Source: Algoriphagus chordae
GTDB lineage: Bacteria; Bacteroidota; Bacteroidia; Cytophagales; Cyclobacteriaceae
Assembly: GCF_003254055.1 (NCBI RefSeq)
Contig: NZ_QKZT01000004.1
Span: forward strand, 186,001 to 250,000
Length of the DNA: 64,000 nucleotides
Direction of reading: 5' to 3'
Made by a program: the position numbers and the translations under genes. The notes under the pieces are model-generated. The model ran no database searches and had not been told where the DNA came from. It saw only the letters and a list, made by a program, of their open reading frames with translations. Positions 1 through 10,499 of the stretch are shown one piece after another (within the stretch, counting starts at the first letter, position 1; each line of letters opens with the position of its first letter).

Positions 1-556
1 ATTGAACTGTTCTCACGTTTCCATTCGCGTTGAAACCACGTGTGTTGAAAGACTTAAATAGGAGAGACTGTGTACTCATTTCCACGCCTTTCATATTATT
101 AATCGCATCGTAGAAACTCGCTTGTGGTGCATCTCGAATTGCGATGATGTCCATTTTTTCCACTGATACTGGAGATTGAAGCACACTTTCTTCAACTCTA
201 GATGCAGAAACTACAACTTCCTGACCTAGGATGGCTGTTTCTACCAGTTGAACATCCAGTGTGGTTTGGGAACTTGTAACCTCTACCTCTTGGCTATCGT
301 AGCCCACCATCGAGAATACTAAGGTCAATGGAGGTTCTTGATTGACATCCAGCGCATACTTTCCTGAAAGATCGGAGATAGTTCCGATTACTTTGCCTTT
401 CACTAAAATATTGACTCCTACTAGAGTCTCTTTAGTGTCTGCGTCAGTTACGGTTCCAGATATCTTAGTCTGGCCGATAACTTTACCTGCTGTTAGGGAA
501 ACCAAGAGTGTTACCAAGAACACTGAGGCCCTGATTTTGTTTGTAAAATTGCTCAT
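1..556 (-). CDS. TonB-dependent outer-membrane receptor, N-terminal part (cut by window edge)
   Basis: Translating the minus strand from the ATG at 556 gives about 185 open residues that run off the left edge. The protein starts with a signal peptide of about 28 residues ending in VIGQ. It continues into a carboxypeptidase-regulatory-like beta domain (ISGTVTDADTKETLVGVNI, about residues 31-115) and then the start of a TonB plug domain (QEVVVSASRVEES, later FKSFNTRGF). This architecture is typical of Bacteroidota outer-membrane importers that move large substrates with TonB energy. The substrate cannot be read from this part, and the barrel lies outside the window. A SusC-type or siderophore-type receptor is possible. 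Confidence 0.85.
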   Translation of the reverse strand, partial: MSNFTNKIRASVFLVTLLVSLTAGKVIGQTKISGTVTDADTKETLVGVNILVKGKVIGTISDLSGKYALDVNQEPPLTLVFSMVGYDSQEVEVTSSQTTLDVQLVETAILGQEVVVSASRVEESVLQSPVSVEKMDIIAIRDAPQASFYDAINNMKGVEMSTQSLLFKSFNTRGFNANGNVRTVQ

Positions 557-832
557 AGGCTATTTTATTAATATTTAGGGTTTATTGGATTTAGGGTGGA
601 AATCCATTAAGTAATACCTGAAAATTAGCCGAAAAAACGAATAATTAGTGCTTTGAGGCCAAAATATAATATCAAACAAAAACTTTGAAATACGACTTCG
701 CTTGGAAACTGAGGCATTCACTTAAAAATTTAAAAATAATTGCTGTGTTTATTATTGATCCTAAAGCCAGCCAACTGTTTTGTTAACAAATCATAAAACA
801 ATAATATTTTTGATCTTTAGCTGGTGAAAACA
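557..832. other. AT-rich intergenic region
   Basis: This is the upstream region of the minus-strand TonB receptor, bounded on the other side by the gldC terminator. I see no credible ORF or RNA. It must hold the receptor promoter, but I could not place a convincing TAnnTTTG element. Confidence 0.4.
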
Positions 833-859
833 AAAAAGCCCAGCAATGCCGGGCTTTTT
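833..859 (-). terminator. Intrinsic terminator after gldC
   Basis: An inverted repeat AAAAAGCCC / GGGCTTTTT with a 9-base loop lies 20 bases beyond the gldC stop codon. The T-run on each side makes it usable in both directions. Confidence 0.8.
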
Positions 860-878
860 GACGCGAAAAAAGGAGAAT

Positions 879-1217
879 TTATCCTTCTTTATTTTCTTCA
901 TTTACATGTTTGACTAAGCGATCACAAAGTTCTTTGATCTCCTCAGACATATATTCGTCAGCAGTACTATTCAAGATTGTTTGAGCCATTCCACCAAGTA
1001 TGTCGATATAGAACCTTTTCATTTCCACTACAGACATTTCTTCTGTCCATAGATCAATACGAAGTGTAGAGTGATTCTGATTGTCCCAGACGTTTAAGCT
1101 GATGCTTTTGGTATCTTCTAGGCCTGCACCTTCTTTGTCTGATGCATCCCACTTGATTGATTTTGGGAAACTGTTTTCATCTAAATCGACTTGGAATTTA
1201 ATCTCTGAGTTTTTCAT
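879..1217 (-). CDS. gldC: Gliding motility protein GldC
   Basis: This 112-residue soluble protein has the GldC pattern: KNSEIKFQVDLDEN at the start, then IKWDASD, TKSISLNVWD, LRIDLWT, MKRFYIDILGG and a C-terminal ELCDRLVKHV. GldC is a small cytoplasmic protein associated with Bacteroidota gliding and type IX secretion. Its biochemical role is unclear, and it is found beyond gliding species. Length matches the family and there is no signal peptide. It stands alone here, about 190 bp from scoB, and is followed by a strong terminator. Confidence 0.85.
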   Translation of the reverse strand: MKNSEIKFQVDLDENSFPKSIKWDASDKEGAGLEDTKSISLNVWDNQNHSTLRIDLWTEEMSVVEMKRFYIDILGGMAQTILNSTADEYMSEEIKELCDRLVKHVNEENKEG

Positions 1218-1407
1218 CTGTTTGTTATTATCTTTTTACGATCATCTCGATGCCTATCGGGAGGAATCTCGCACATGTTATTAGCAAAGTACTGGGCAAA
1301 ACTCGATTTCATACTTTATAAGTTGATCCCGATGTAAGCCTGTCTTGATTTTGCAAAATTAATCAGGTTAACTTCACGAGCCTTGTCTGAGTTCATTTTT
1401 ACTGATC

Positions 1408-2067
1408 TTATTCGAAAATCATTTCAGGAATTTCTCCTTCTATTATCATTTTACCAGCTGTTTTGGACTTGATTTCTTCTATCGAAACACCTGGTGCTCT
1501 TTCACGCAAGATAAAACCACCTGAGGGAGAGATTTCTAAAACAGCAAGATCAGTGACTATTTTCTTTACACAGCGAATCCCTGTGATTGGAAGGGAGCAT
1601 TCAGCGAGCAGTTTTGATTCGCCTGATCGAGAGCAATGCTGCATCGCTACGATGATGTTGTCTGCTGAAGCCACTAGATCCATCGCTCCACCCATTCCCT
1701 TGACCATTTTTCCCGGAATCTTCCAGTTGGAAATATCTCCGTTTTCGGACACTTCCATAGCTCCGAGTATGGTCAAATGCACATGCCCACCTCGTATCAT
1801 AGCGAAGGATTCTGCGGAGTTAAACAGTGCTGAGCCTTTCGCCATGGTCACGGTTTGCTTTCCGGCATTGATAAGATCTGGGTCAATCTCTTCTTCAGTA
1901 GGGAAGGGGCCGATACCCAGTAATCCATTTTCCGATTGAAGCACGACTTCCAACTGGTCAGGTATGTAATTAGCTACTAAGGTCGGAATACCAATTCCTA
2001 AATTTATGTATTGCCCATTCTTCACCTCTTTGGCGATTCGTTGAGCGATTTGATCTTTTGTAAGCAT
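1408..2067 (-). CDS. scoB: 3-oxoacid CoA-transferase subunit B
   Basis: This is the small subunit of a family I CoA transferase (succinyl-CoA:3-ketoacid type), which moves CoA between succinyl-CoA and acetoacetate in ketone-body or butyrate-type metabolism. The N-terminal INLGIGIPT and the catalytic motif SENGLLGIGP are visible, with the nucleophilic Glu at about residue 46. The 219-residue length is usual for subunit B. It follows subunit A after a 43-base gap on the same strand, so the two form a heteromeric enzyme. The exact acyl substrate cannot be read from sequence. Confidence 0.9.
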   Translation of the reverse strand: MLTKDQIAQRIAKEVKNGQYINLGIGIPTLVANYIPDQLEVVLQSENGLLGIGPFPTEEEIDPDLINAGKQTVTMAKGSALFNSAESFAMIRGGHVHLTILGAMEVSENGDISNWKIPGKMVKGMGGAMDLVASADNIIVAMQHCSRSGESKLLAECSLPITGIRCVKKIVTDLAVLEISPSGGFILRERAPGVSIEEIKSKTAGKMIIEGEIPEMIFE

Positions 2068-2110
2068 TTTGGGTTTGTTTTGAAGTCAAAAGATAAGTTC
2101 AATCTCGTCT

Positions 2111-2806
2111 TTACTGAGAGACTGTTCTTTGTTCAATTCTCTTCTCATAATTTTCTCCTTGGAAAATCCGCTGAACATAGATACCGGGAGTATGGATTTC
2201 ATTGGGATTGAGATCCCCAGCAGGCACCAACTCTTCTACCTCGGCTATACAGATCTTTCCGGCCGTCGCCATAATAGGATTAAAGTTTCTAGCCGTTCCT
2301 TTGAAAATCAAATTGCCAGCCGTATCGCCCTTCCATGCTTTGACGATGGAAAAATCAGCTTTCAACCAACTTTCCAACAGGTACATTTTTCCATCAAATT
2401 CTCGGGATTCTTTTCCTTCGGCTACTTCAGTGCCTACTCCTGCAGGGGTGAAAAATGCAGGGATTCCTGCGCCACCCGCTCGTACGCGCTCGGCAAGTGT
2501 CCCTTGTGGGATCAGATCTACTTCCAATTCTCCACTGAGTAATTGGCGCTCAAATTCAGCATTTTCGCCTACATAGCTTGAAATCATCTTTTTGACCATT
2601 CGCTTTTTCAGCAACAAGCCAATACCAAAATCATCTACACCGGCATTGTTTGAGACAATCGTCAAACCTGAAATATCTCTTTCTAAAAGTGCTGAAATAC
2701 AGTTTTCGGGAATGCCAGTCAAGCCAAAGCCTCCCATCATCAGCATGCAATTGCTGGGAATGTCTGCTACTGCTTCACGAGCATTTTTTACAGTTTTGTT
2801 GATCAT
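2111..2806 (-). CDS. scoA: 3-oxoacid CoA-transferase subunit A
   Basis: This is the partner subunit of scoB. The glycine-rich CoA-binding start [10 protein letters not shown] (about residues 25-34), [12 protein letters not shown] and the later [12 protein letters not shown] are standard for the A chain of family I CoA transferases. The 231-residue length is normal. The start lies only 11 bases after the ribF stop, so it may be co-transcribed with the ftsX-ribF run even though its function is unrelated. Confidence 0.9.
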   Translation of the reverse strand: MINKTVKNAREAVADIPSNCMLMMGGFGLTGIPENCISALLERDISGLTIVSNNAGVDDFGIGLLLKKRMVKKMISSYVGENAEFERQLLSGELEVDLIPQGTLAERVRAGGAGIPAFFTPAGVGTEVAEGKESREFDGKMYLLESWLKADFSIVKAWKGDTAGNLIFKGTARNFNPIMATAGKICIAEVEELVPAGDLNPNEIHTPGIYVQRIFQGENYEKRIEQRTVSQ

Positions 2807-2817
2807 ATATTTTGGGT

Positions 2818-3741
2818 TTATAGCAAGTTCTTGGCATTCTTCTGATCCAAAAACAGTTGTTTTTTCAATGCTTCGAGTCCATCGAATTTTTGCTCCTCAC
2901 GAAGAAATGCTTTGATGTAAATCGTAATCTGCTTGTCATACAAATCTCCCTGAAAATCGAATAAATTGGCTTCTACAGTCTTCTGAGTTCCGCTGACTGT
3001 AGGTCTATTTCCGATGTTCAGCATGGCTTTGTACAAGGCCCCGTTCACTACAGCCTCTACTGCGTAAACGCCATCTTTGGGGATAAGTTTGTAATCGTTA
3101 GGAATATGAATATTGGCTGTAGGAAAACCGATAGATCTGCCTATTTGCTGCCCTTTGATTACCAAACCATTCAATTCATAAGGTCTGCCGAGGTAATTGA
3201 TAGCAGTATTTATATCACTTGTCTCTAAGGCATGACGGATTTTGGTACTGGACACACCTATGTCCTCTACATCTTGTCTGGAGATTTCTTCCAGCTCAAA
3301 TCCGTACTCTTTATGATGCGCTTGCAGGTATTCGAAACTTCCTTCACGGTTTTTACCAAAGCGATGATCGTATCCTATAACCAGTTTCTTGGTTTGAATC
3401 GTATCGACTAAGACAGATTCAATAAATTCTTGGGAAGAAAGCTGAGAAAATTCTTTGGTGAAAGGAATCGTGACCAAGTGATCAATACCAAATTGCCGAA
3501 GCAACTTAGCTTTTTCCTCAAAGGTGCTGAGCAACCTGAGGTTGTGCTCATCAGGATAAAGTACCAGCCGAGGATGTGGCCAAAAAGTGATTAAAACCGT
3601 CTCTCCATTAATGGAACGAGCGATTTCTCGAATTCGATGAAGGATTTTCTGATGCCCAAGATGCACTCCATCAAATGTTCCGCTGGTAACGACCGCATTG
3701 GAGAGCTTTGGAAAATCACTTAGGCCTTCATAGATCTTCAT
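2818..3741 (-). CDS. ribF: Bifunctional riboflavin kinase / FAD synthetase RibF
   Basis: RibF phosphorylates riboflavin to FMN and adenylates FMN to FAD. The N-terminal FAD-synthetase (nucleotidyltransferase) half shows [13 protein letters not shown] with the HxGH motif near residue 28, and [12 protein letters not shown]. The C-terminal riboflavin kinase half begins near residue 185 with GFPTANI and [10 protein letters not shown]. The 307-residue length is typical. It overlaps the end of truB by 14 bases, and truB-ribF adjacency is widespread in bacteria, so translational coupling is likely. Confidence 0.95.
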   Translation of the reverse strand: MKIYEGLSDFPKLSNAVVTSGTFDGVHLGHQKILHRIREIARSINGETVLITFWPHPRLVLYPDEHNLRLLSTFEEKAKLLRQFGIDHLVTIPFTKEFSQLSSQEFIESVLVDTIQTKKLVIGYDHRFGKNREGSFEYLQAHHKEYGFELEEISRQDVEDIGVSSTKIRHALETSDINTAINYLGRPYELNGLVIKGQQIGRSIGFPTANIHIPNDYKLIPKDGVYAVEAVVNGALYKAMLNIGNRPTVSGTQKTVEANLFDFQGDLYDKQITIYIKAFLREEQKFDGLEALKKQLFLDQKNAKNLL

Positions 3742-4411
3742 GTGTTCTTGCTTTGATTTCTTCTACTAATGCTAAAAGCTCATGCGCTTCTGAAAGTTTG
3801 AAATTACCAATTCTTGTCCTGCAAAGCGAACTCATATAGGCTCCGACATTCAATTTATCTCCCAGATCTCTGGCCAAGCTACGGATATAAGTTCCTTTGG
3901 AGCAAACAATCCTAAATTCAACAACTGGATTTTCAAATTTGGTGATCTCGAACTCAGACACTTGGACTGGGCGAGGATCCATTTTTACTACTTTGCCTTT
4001 TCTGGCGGATTCATAAACACGCTTTCCATCTACTTTGATGGCAGAATGCATAGGAGGGATCTGCAAAATGTCTCCTGTAAGTTCGGCCACAGCGGCTGTC
4101 ACTTGTTCCAAAGTAATATGAGAAGGGTCTGCAACAGGAATTATCGGCTGTTCCAAATCAAAGGAATCTGTTGTAGCACCGATCACAAAGGTACCTGTGT
4201 ATTCCTTTTCTTGACCCATAAAGGAATCTATTTGCTTGGTCATCTTACCAGCACAAACGATGAGTAGGCCAGTAGCTAGGGGGTCAAGCGTTCCGGCATG
4301 CCCAACTTTCTTAATTCGGAGGGCGTTTCTGACTTTTTTTACTACATCAAAAGATGTCCATTCTAGCGGTTTGTTGATTAAAAAAACTTCTCCGTAAGGC
4401 TCTTCGTTCAT
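3728..4411 (-). CDS. truB: tRNA pseudouridine(55) synthase TruB
   Basis: TruB isomerises U55 in the T-loop of tRNAs. The motif HAGTLDPLATGLL is present with the catalytic Asp at residue 43. The protein also shows VGHAG, IPPMHSAIKVDG and CSKGTYIRSLARDLG. At 227 residues it is a compact form without the long C-terminal PUA extension of the E. coli enzyme, as is common in Bacteroidota. Its start is one base after the uppP stop, and its end overlaps ribF. Confidence 0.95.
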   Translation of the reverse strand: MNEEPYGEVFLINKPLEWTSFDVVKKVRNALRIKKVGHAGTLDPLATGLLIVCAGKMTKQIDSFMGQEKEYTGTFVIGATTDSFDLEQPIIPVADPSHITLEQVTAAVAELTGDILQIPPMHSAIKVDGKRVYESARKGKVVKMDPRPVQVSEFEITKFENPVVEFRIVCSKGTYIRSLARDLGDKLNVGAYMSSLCRTRIGNFKLSEAHELLALVEEIKARTHEDL

Positions 4412-4412
4412 C

Positions 4413-5207
4413 CTATAAATATAATCCAGCTATAACTGCAATCACCCCCGCAATAAGGCAGTAGATAGAGAAATAGCTGAGTTTACTGTTTTTTACTAAT
4501 TTAATCATCCAGGTACAAGCTACAATACCTGCAATAAAAGCGGCTAAAAACCCCGCGGTCAGATAGCCAAATCCTTCAGTTTCCATAGATAGTTCTCCTC
4601 CCAAAATATCCTTGGCAATTTTCCCCAAGATCAGAGGGACAACCATCAAAAATGAGAATCTGGCTGCTTTACCTTTATCAATTCCCAATAGCACTGAAGT
4701 AGAAATTGTAGCTCCAGAACGGGAAATCCCCGGAAGAATAGCGATCGCTTGAGAAATACCGATGATGATTGCTTGTCCGAAAGTCACAGGTTGGTTGGTG
4801 AATTTGGCTTTGTCAGCAAGGAAAAGCAAGATTGCTGTCAAAATCAACATACAGCCTACAAATACGATTTGACCACCGAAAAGTGTCTCTAATTCTTCTT
4901 CAAATACAACTCCAACAATAGCCGCGGGAATCATGGAAAGGACTATTTTGGCAGCAAATTGAGTTTCCTCATTCCATTGAAACTTAAATAGGCCAGCGAA
5001 TATCTCTGCTATGTCTTTTCGAAATACAACGATCGTGCTTAAAGCCGTGGCAAAATGAACCACCACTGTGAACATCAAGCCTTCGGCAGGCATTTTACTT
5101 TCTCCTAAAATAGCCTTCCCCAATTCCAAATGACCGCTGGAGGATACAGGCAAAAACTCGGTCAATCCTTGGATGATTCCAAGGATAATCGCATCAATTA
5201 TTTCCAC
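4413..5207 (-). CDS. uppP: Undecaprenyl-diphosphatase UppP (BacA family)
   Basis: This integral membrane phosphatase recycles undecaprenyl pyrophosphate to the monophosphate carrier for peptidoglycan and other envelope polymers, and it confers basal bacitracin tolerance. Family motifs are GLTEFLPVSSSGHL near the N-terminus and LPGISRSGATIS near residue 160. About seven to eight hydrophobic segments are visible. The 264-residue length is normal. It sits between DUF3098 and truB with gaps under 10 bases. Confidence 0.95.
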   Translation of the reverse strand: MEIIDAIILGIIQGLTEFLPVSSSGHLELGKAILGESKMPAEGLMFTVVVHFATALSTIVVFRKDIAEIFAGLFKFQWNEETQFAAKIVLSMIPAAIVGVVFEEELETLFGGQIVFVGCMLILTAILLFLADKAKFTNQPVTFGQAIIIGISQAIAILPGISRSGATISTSVLLGIDKGKAARFSFLMVVPLILGKIAKDILGGELSMETEGFGYLTAGFLAAFIAGIVACTWMIKLVKNSKLSYFSIYCLIAGVIAVIAGLYL

Positions 5208-5215
5208 GCTTCTTT

Positions 5216-5428
5216 TTACTTATTACTATCTGTTTTGGCAAAAATGGCATAGAATTCAAAAATAAATCCAGCCAAAGTAACTATTGGGCCTATGGTTAAG
5301 CCTAATACGCCATTACCATGTGGATCGCTGTCCAGGCCTATAATGATGAAACCTAGAATGATCAGACCGATACCGATAAACATTAGCTTGTAATTTTTGC
5401 GGGAAAAGGGGAATGAAGATTTGCTCAT
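5216..5428 (-). CDS. DUF3098 small membrane protein
   Basis: This 70-residue protein has an N-terminal FSRKNYKLMFIGIGLIILGF and two predicted transmembrane helices (about 14-32 and 42-62) split by a short polar loop with DPHGNG. It matches the DUF3098 family, conserved in Bacteroidota between ftsX and uppP. The function is unknown. The fixed location next to FtsX and UppP suggests an envelope or cell-division role, but that is inference. Confidence 0.8.
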   Translation of the reverse strand: MSKSSFPFSRKNYKLMFIGIGLIILGFIIIGLDSDPHGNGVLGLTIGPIVTLAGFIFEFYAIFAKTDSNK

Positions 5429-5432
5429 TATA

Positions 5433-6323
5433 TTAATAGAGTTCGTCCAAAGACATATTTAAATACTTGTTTACTGCACGCAAGGTACTCAAGACAGATA
5501 GAATTCCGCCCACGGAGATCAAAATACCAAAAAGCACTAGGAGTAATTCTTGATTTTGAAGCATGGCAAATCCTTCGATATTTGCCTGCGTGTATTTCAC
5601 CAATCCAAAAAGAATAACCGATGCAAAGGCTCCTGCCATCATGCCAAACAAGAATGCTCTAGAGAGAAACGGTTTTCTGATAAAACCTCTGGTAGCACCA
5701 ACTAACTGCATTGAACGAATCAAGAATCGCTGAGAGAACAAGGCTAGTCGAATAGTATTATTGATCAACATGACCACGGTGATAATCAAAATCAGGATAA
5801 ATCCTCCTAAGACCAAACTCACCTTCAGTAGGTTCTTATTAATAGAATCAACCAAATCGGTCATATAGGAAACTTCAAAAACTCCTGGAATCGCCTGAAT
5901 TTCTGTGACGATAGCTTCTAGCTGCTCGGAGGTTTGAAACTCCTCGGCTATTGTCAACACAAAGCTGTCTCGGAGCGGATTGTCCTCGAGAAACTGTGTG
6001 AAATCTTCTCCAGTACTTTCTATAAAAGTGGCTGCAGCCTCCTCATCAGAAACATACCTGAGGTTTAGTGTATCTCCTTTTTGAAGGATAAATGATCGTT
6101 GGGAAAGATTGTCATGAATGGCATCTAGGTCCTTTTGCTCCATGTTTTTTTCCAAAAACACCTGAACTTCGATATTCTCTCGGATCATGCTTGTCAGCGT
6201 TTTTGCTTGGATCAAGATCACTCCGAAAAGACCTACTATAAAAAGCGATAAGGTAGTACTGAAGAGAACGCTCCCAAACTTGAAGTGTCCTAATGTCTTT
6301 TTCTTGCGTGGGTATTTGGCCAT
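5433..6323 (-). CDS. ftsX: Cell division ABC-type permease FtsX
   Basis: FtsX is the membrane half of the FtsEX complex, which couples the divisome to peptidoglycan hydrolase activation. The protein has a short basic N-terminus, one TM near residues 17-39, an extracytoplasmic domain (about 45-165) and three C-terminal TMs, with the FtsX-domain signature FLIRSMQLVGATRGFIRKPF between them. Length 296 is usual. No ftsE is adjacent, which is common in Bacteroidota. It is the first gene of the run ending at ribF or scoB. Confidence 0.93.
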   Translation of the reverse strand: MAKYPRKKKTLGHFKFGSVLFSTTLSLFIVGLFGVILIQAKTLTSMIRENIEVQVFLEKNMEQKDLDAIHDNLSQRSFILQKGDTLNLRYVSDEEAAATFIESTGEDFTQFLEDNPLRDSFVLTIAEEFQTSEQLEAIVTEIQAIPGVFEVSYMTDLVDSINKNLLKVSLVLGGFILILIITVVMLINNTIRLALFSQRFLIRSMQLVGATRGFIRKPFLSRAFLFGMMAGAFASVILFGLVKYTQANIEGFAMLQNQELLLVLFGILISVGGILSVLSTLRAVNKYLNMSLDELY

Positions 6324-6638
6324 AGATTAGTTTTTCTGCTCAAAAGTAACTCTCCCCAAGGATATTGCCAATCTATTCTTGATAAAGGATTTTGATGATA
6401 TTTTCTTCAATTAAACTAGGAATCTGATGATTTGTCCTGAATCGCACTTTATTTGATAAGAATAACTAGCCTTAATTAGTTGTGACTGTCCTGTTTAGTT
6501 AAATGTGATTTTGCTTAAAACAAAACCAGAGGGCTATAAGTTGAATAGGAGAATTGATAGATAATTTGATATGATTTTAACCCAAAAATGGATATATTCA
6601 ATTCTAGCCATCCTAAGTATTACAAAAACCAACTTTTT
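6324..6638. other. Divergent promoter region between ftsX and the DUF2147 gene
   Basis: This holds the 5' regions of two outward-facing genes. It is AT-rich with no further ORF worth calling. I found no clear riboswitch or operator. Confidence 0.4.
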
Positions 6639-7082
6639 ATGAAAACTGCTCAATACACCTTACTAAGCATTTGTATGCTGTTCCTTGGTATAGAATCTGC
6701 CCAGGCACAAGCTAAGTCTAAAATAATAGGAGTGTGGTTCAATATGGAAAAGACAGCTCAGATTGAGATCATGGAAAATGATGATCAGCTGATCGGGAAA
6801 CTTATTTGGATCAAACATGATGAAGGAGATCCAGAGAGTTTTTTAGACGTTGTGAATTCGGATTCCAGTCTGAGGGATCGTCCATTGATGGGCTTGACGA
6901 TTTTGGATGGCTTGAAATATAAAAATGGAGTTTGGTCAGATGGTAAGATTTATGATCCGGAATCAGGAATTTCCTATATCTGTGAACTACAACTCAAAAA
7001 GAAAGATCTGCTTGAGATCAAAGGATACCTCGGCGAATCTTGGGTAAGTAGGACAGTAGAATGGAATAGAGTAAAAAAATAA
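6639..7082 (+). CDS. DUF2147 secreted protein
   Basis: I start this gene at the ATG at 6639 and not at the upstream in-frame ATG at 6588. From 6639 the product begins MKTAQYTLLSICMLFLGIE with a clean signal peptide ending AQA, whereas the longer form adds a polar leader. The mature part shows IIGVWFNMEKTAQIEIM and GLTILDGLKY ... GKIYDPESG, the DUF2147 pattern of a small lipocalin-like beta-barrel found in Bacteroidota and Proteobacteria. The function is unknown and the location is probably periplasmic. It is monocistronic, ending in a terminator shared with metX. Confidence 0.82.
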   Translation: MKTAQYTLLSICMLFLGIESAQAQAKSKIIGVWFNMEKTAQIEIMENDDQLIGKLIWIKHDEGDPESFLDVVNSDSSLRDRPLMGLTILDGLKYKNGVWSDGKIYDPESGISYICELQLKKKDLLEIKGYLGESWVSRTVEWNRVKK

Positions 7083-7100
7083 GGCAGTGATCGCTGCCTT
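7081..7100. terminator. Bidirectional terminator between the DUF2147 gene and metX
   Basis: AAGGCAG / CTGCCTT stem with a 6-base loop sits between two converging genes, followed by ATTTTATCTT on the plus strand. The stem is short but well placed. Confidence 0.7.
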
Positions 7101-7112
7101 ATTTTATCTTAA

Positions 7113-8168
7113 TTATTTTTTTTGCTGTAGGTAAAAGGATTTGAGCAGGTAGGACAATTGTTCAAATTCAATCAGAAAAGCATCATGCCCTGCTGTGGAA
7201 GTGATTTCCTTGTACGTACCTTTTTTCACTTTTTGACTGATAAACTGAGATTCTTCTGGGAGGAATAACAAATCTGTATTCACACCTATTGCCAGTACAT
7301 TTGCTTCTATTTCTCCCAATGCATTATCTAGGCCACCTCTATTTCTTCCCAAATCGTGGGAATCCATTGTTTTGCTCAAAGTCCAATATGACAGCGCATT
7401 AAAACGTCTGGCAAGCTTTTGACCTTGGTACCTTAGGTATGATGCTGCTCGGTAATCATCGACTTTGTTGTCTGGGTCAGCTTGTTTAGCGGATAAATCA
7501 TCAGGATGTCTATAGGTTAGCATGGCAATGGCTCGGGCTGTTTCCAAGCCCTTATTTCCTGCTTGCTCATGTTTTTCTCCCCAGGTGCAATCTGACTCAA
7601 TGGCCATTCTCTGGGTTTCATTGAAGCCAATAACCCATGGTCTAGTTTTGGAAGTAGATGCAAGAATCACGGCATTCTGAAGCTTTTTGCCCAAAATATA
7701 CGCCCATTCTAAGCCTACTTGTCCGCCCAAAGAACCACCGATAAGCGTATGAATAGATTCTATTCCCAAATGAATCCTTAAGCGCTCCAATCCCTGAGCA
7801 AGATCACGGGTGCTCATTTGAGGGAAATCATAATAATAAGGCTCCTTGGTCTCAGGATTGTCGCTAAATGGCTGGGTAGAACCATAGCAGGATCCTAATA
7901 GATTTGCACAGATGATGAAATGATCTGCAGGATCAAAGAATTTATCTTCTCCTATCAAACCATTCCACCATTCTTGCGCATTGGAATCTCCAGTAAGCGC
8001 ATGTATGACCCAGATTACATTGGATTTATCTGAGTTGAGCTGGCCATATGCGGTGTAGCCAAGATCAAATTCAGTGAGGAATTCTCCTGATTCCAACGGC
8101 AAAGGTGAACTTGAATGAAATATTTCCTGGGTCATGGTAATCGATGCGTACTGACTTTTAAGATTCAT
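7113..8168 (-). CDS. metX: Homoserine O-acetyltransferase MetX
   Basis: This alpha/beta-hydrolase-fold enzyme transfers an acyl group (normally acetyl) to homoserine, activating it for methionine synthesis. The nucleophile elbow LIGGSLGGQ has Ser146. VIWVIHALTGDSNA, the acidic residue in VNTDLLFLP and the His in AGHDAFL complete the usual triad. The 351-residue length fits. It follows metY by 8 bases and so shares the SAM-I leader control. Sequence alone does not separate the acetyl from the succinyl donor in MetX-fold enzymes. Confidence 0.93.
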   Translation of the reverse strand: MNLKSQYASITMTQEIFHSSSPLPLESGEFLTEFDLGYTAYGQLNSDKSNVIWVIHALTGDSNAQEWWNGLIGEDKFFDPADHFIICANLLGSCYGSTQPFSDNPETKEPYYYDFPQMSTRDLAQGLERLRIHLGIESIHTLIGGSLGGQVGLEWAYILGKKLQNAVILASTSKTRPWVIGFNETQRMAIESDCTWGEKHEQAGNKGLETARAIAMLTYRHPDDLSAKQADPDNKVDDYRAASYLRYQGQKLARRFNALSYWTLSKTMDSHDLGRNRGGLDNALGEIEANVLAIGVNTDLLFLPEESQFISQKVKKGTYKEITSTAGHDAFLIEFEQLSYLLKSFYLQQKK

Positions 8169-8176
8169 TTGTTGAG

Positions 8177-9671
<1,495 letters not shown>

Positions 9672-9761
9672 GATTATCTCATTTGGCAGGAATTGGCACC
9701 TTGGACTTTCCAGGTTGCCAGAGGGTCTATGAGCCTGTCTCTCGCCTCTTCTATATAAATC
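9672..9761 (-). ncRNA. SAM-I (S-box) riboswitch upstream of metY-metX
   Basis: Read on the minus strand, the core shows AGAAGAGGCGAGAG, then CUCAUAGACCCUCUGGCAACC, then AAGGUGCCAAUUCCUGCC, and ends UGAGAUAAUC. These are the conserved S-box landmarks: the k-turn/J1-2 region, the GGCAACC pseudoknot partner and the GGUGCCAAUUCC block. The P1 stem can form between GAUUUAU at the 5' end and AUAAUC at the 3' end. The element precedes the methionine genes metY-metX, as expected for feedback by S-adenosylmethionine. Confidence 0.88.
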
Positions 9762-9797
9762 CGAGCACTAAAAGTGAAAGGATGGTACAAATAAAGA

Positions 9798-9838
9798 AAC
9801 CGCGAGTGAGAAATCAAAATGATTTTCAGCTCGCGGTT
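9798..9838 (-). terminator. Terminator after the carbonic anhydrase gene
   Basis: AACCGCGAG / CTCGCGGTT forms a GC-rich outer stem that continues with imperfect pairing of GAAAATC/GATTTC. On the minus strand it is followed by TCTTTATTT. It lies 14 bases beyond the end of the carbonic anhydrase gene and just upstream of the metY leader. Confidence 0.85.
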
Positions 9839-9851
9839 CAAAAAACTATAA

Positions 9852-10499
9852 TTACTTATCTAATTCATCTAGATCATATCTGAAGATAGGATTTATATTC
9901 TTTAGATCCGGTTCGATATTGACTAGTTCTTTTACAAGACCATCATTCAATCCATACACCCAACCATGAATAATAGGCGCAGTTCTAGCTTTCCAGGATT
10001 TTTGGATGATGGAAGTTTTTAGTAAATCTTGGCATTGCTCGATTACATTGAATTCCACCAATTTATTTACTTTATCCTCCTGGTTTTCGATTGCATCAAC
10101 TTCTGTTTGATACATCTTGTAAACTTCCTTGATGTTTCTCAGCCATTTATTGATAAGGCCCAGATTCTGATGTCCTAGTGCAGCGCCGACACCACCACAG
10201 CCGTAATGTCCACAAACGATGATATGCTCTACTTTAAGTACTTCTACCGCATATTGCAATACACTTAGCAGGTTCAAATCGGTATGCACCACCATATTGG
10301 CAATGTTGCGATGAACAAATATTTCACCAGGATCTGTACCCGTAATCTGATTAGCAGGGACTCTACTGTCAGAGCATCCTATCCAAAGGAATTTTGGAGA
10401 TTGCTGCTTTTCCAGTCTACCAAAAAAGTTCTCATCTGTCTGCTTTTGGTCATCAGACCAAGCTTTGTTCTGAATTAATAGTTTCTCGTAGGGGCTCAT
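9852..10499 (-). CDS. can: Beta-class carbonic anhydrase
   Basis: Interconverts CO2 and bicarbonate. Zinc ligands of the beta class are visible: Cys42-x-Asp44-x-Arg46 in GCSDSRVP, and His98 and Cys101 in VCGHYGCGG. The 215-residue length matches Can/CynT-type enzymes, and there is no signal peptide, so it is cytoplasmic. Its start overlaps the stop of the SulP transporter by 4 bases (ATGA). The pair therefore probably handles inorganic carbon together. Confidence 0.95.
   Translation of the reverse strand: MSPYEKLLIQNKAWSDDQKQTDENFFGRLEKQQSPKFLWIGCSDSRVPANQITGTDPGEIFVHRNIANMVVHTDLNLLSVLQYAVEVLKVEHIIVCGHYGCGGVGAALGHQNLGLINKWLRNIKEVYKMYQTEVDAIENQEDKVNKLVEFNVIEQCQDLLKTSIIQKSWKARTAPIIHGWVYGLNDGLVKELVNIEPDLKNINPIFRYDLDELDK

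Noticed and set aside
1463-1939. Long plus-strand ORF of 158 codons inside scoB
   Set aside because: It is antisense to a clear CoA-transferase gene and has no family features; a shadow frame.
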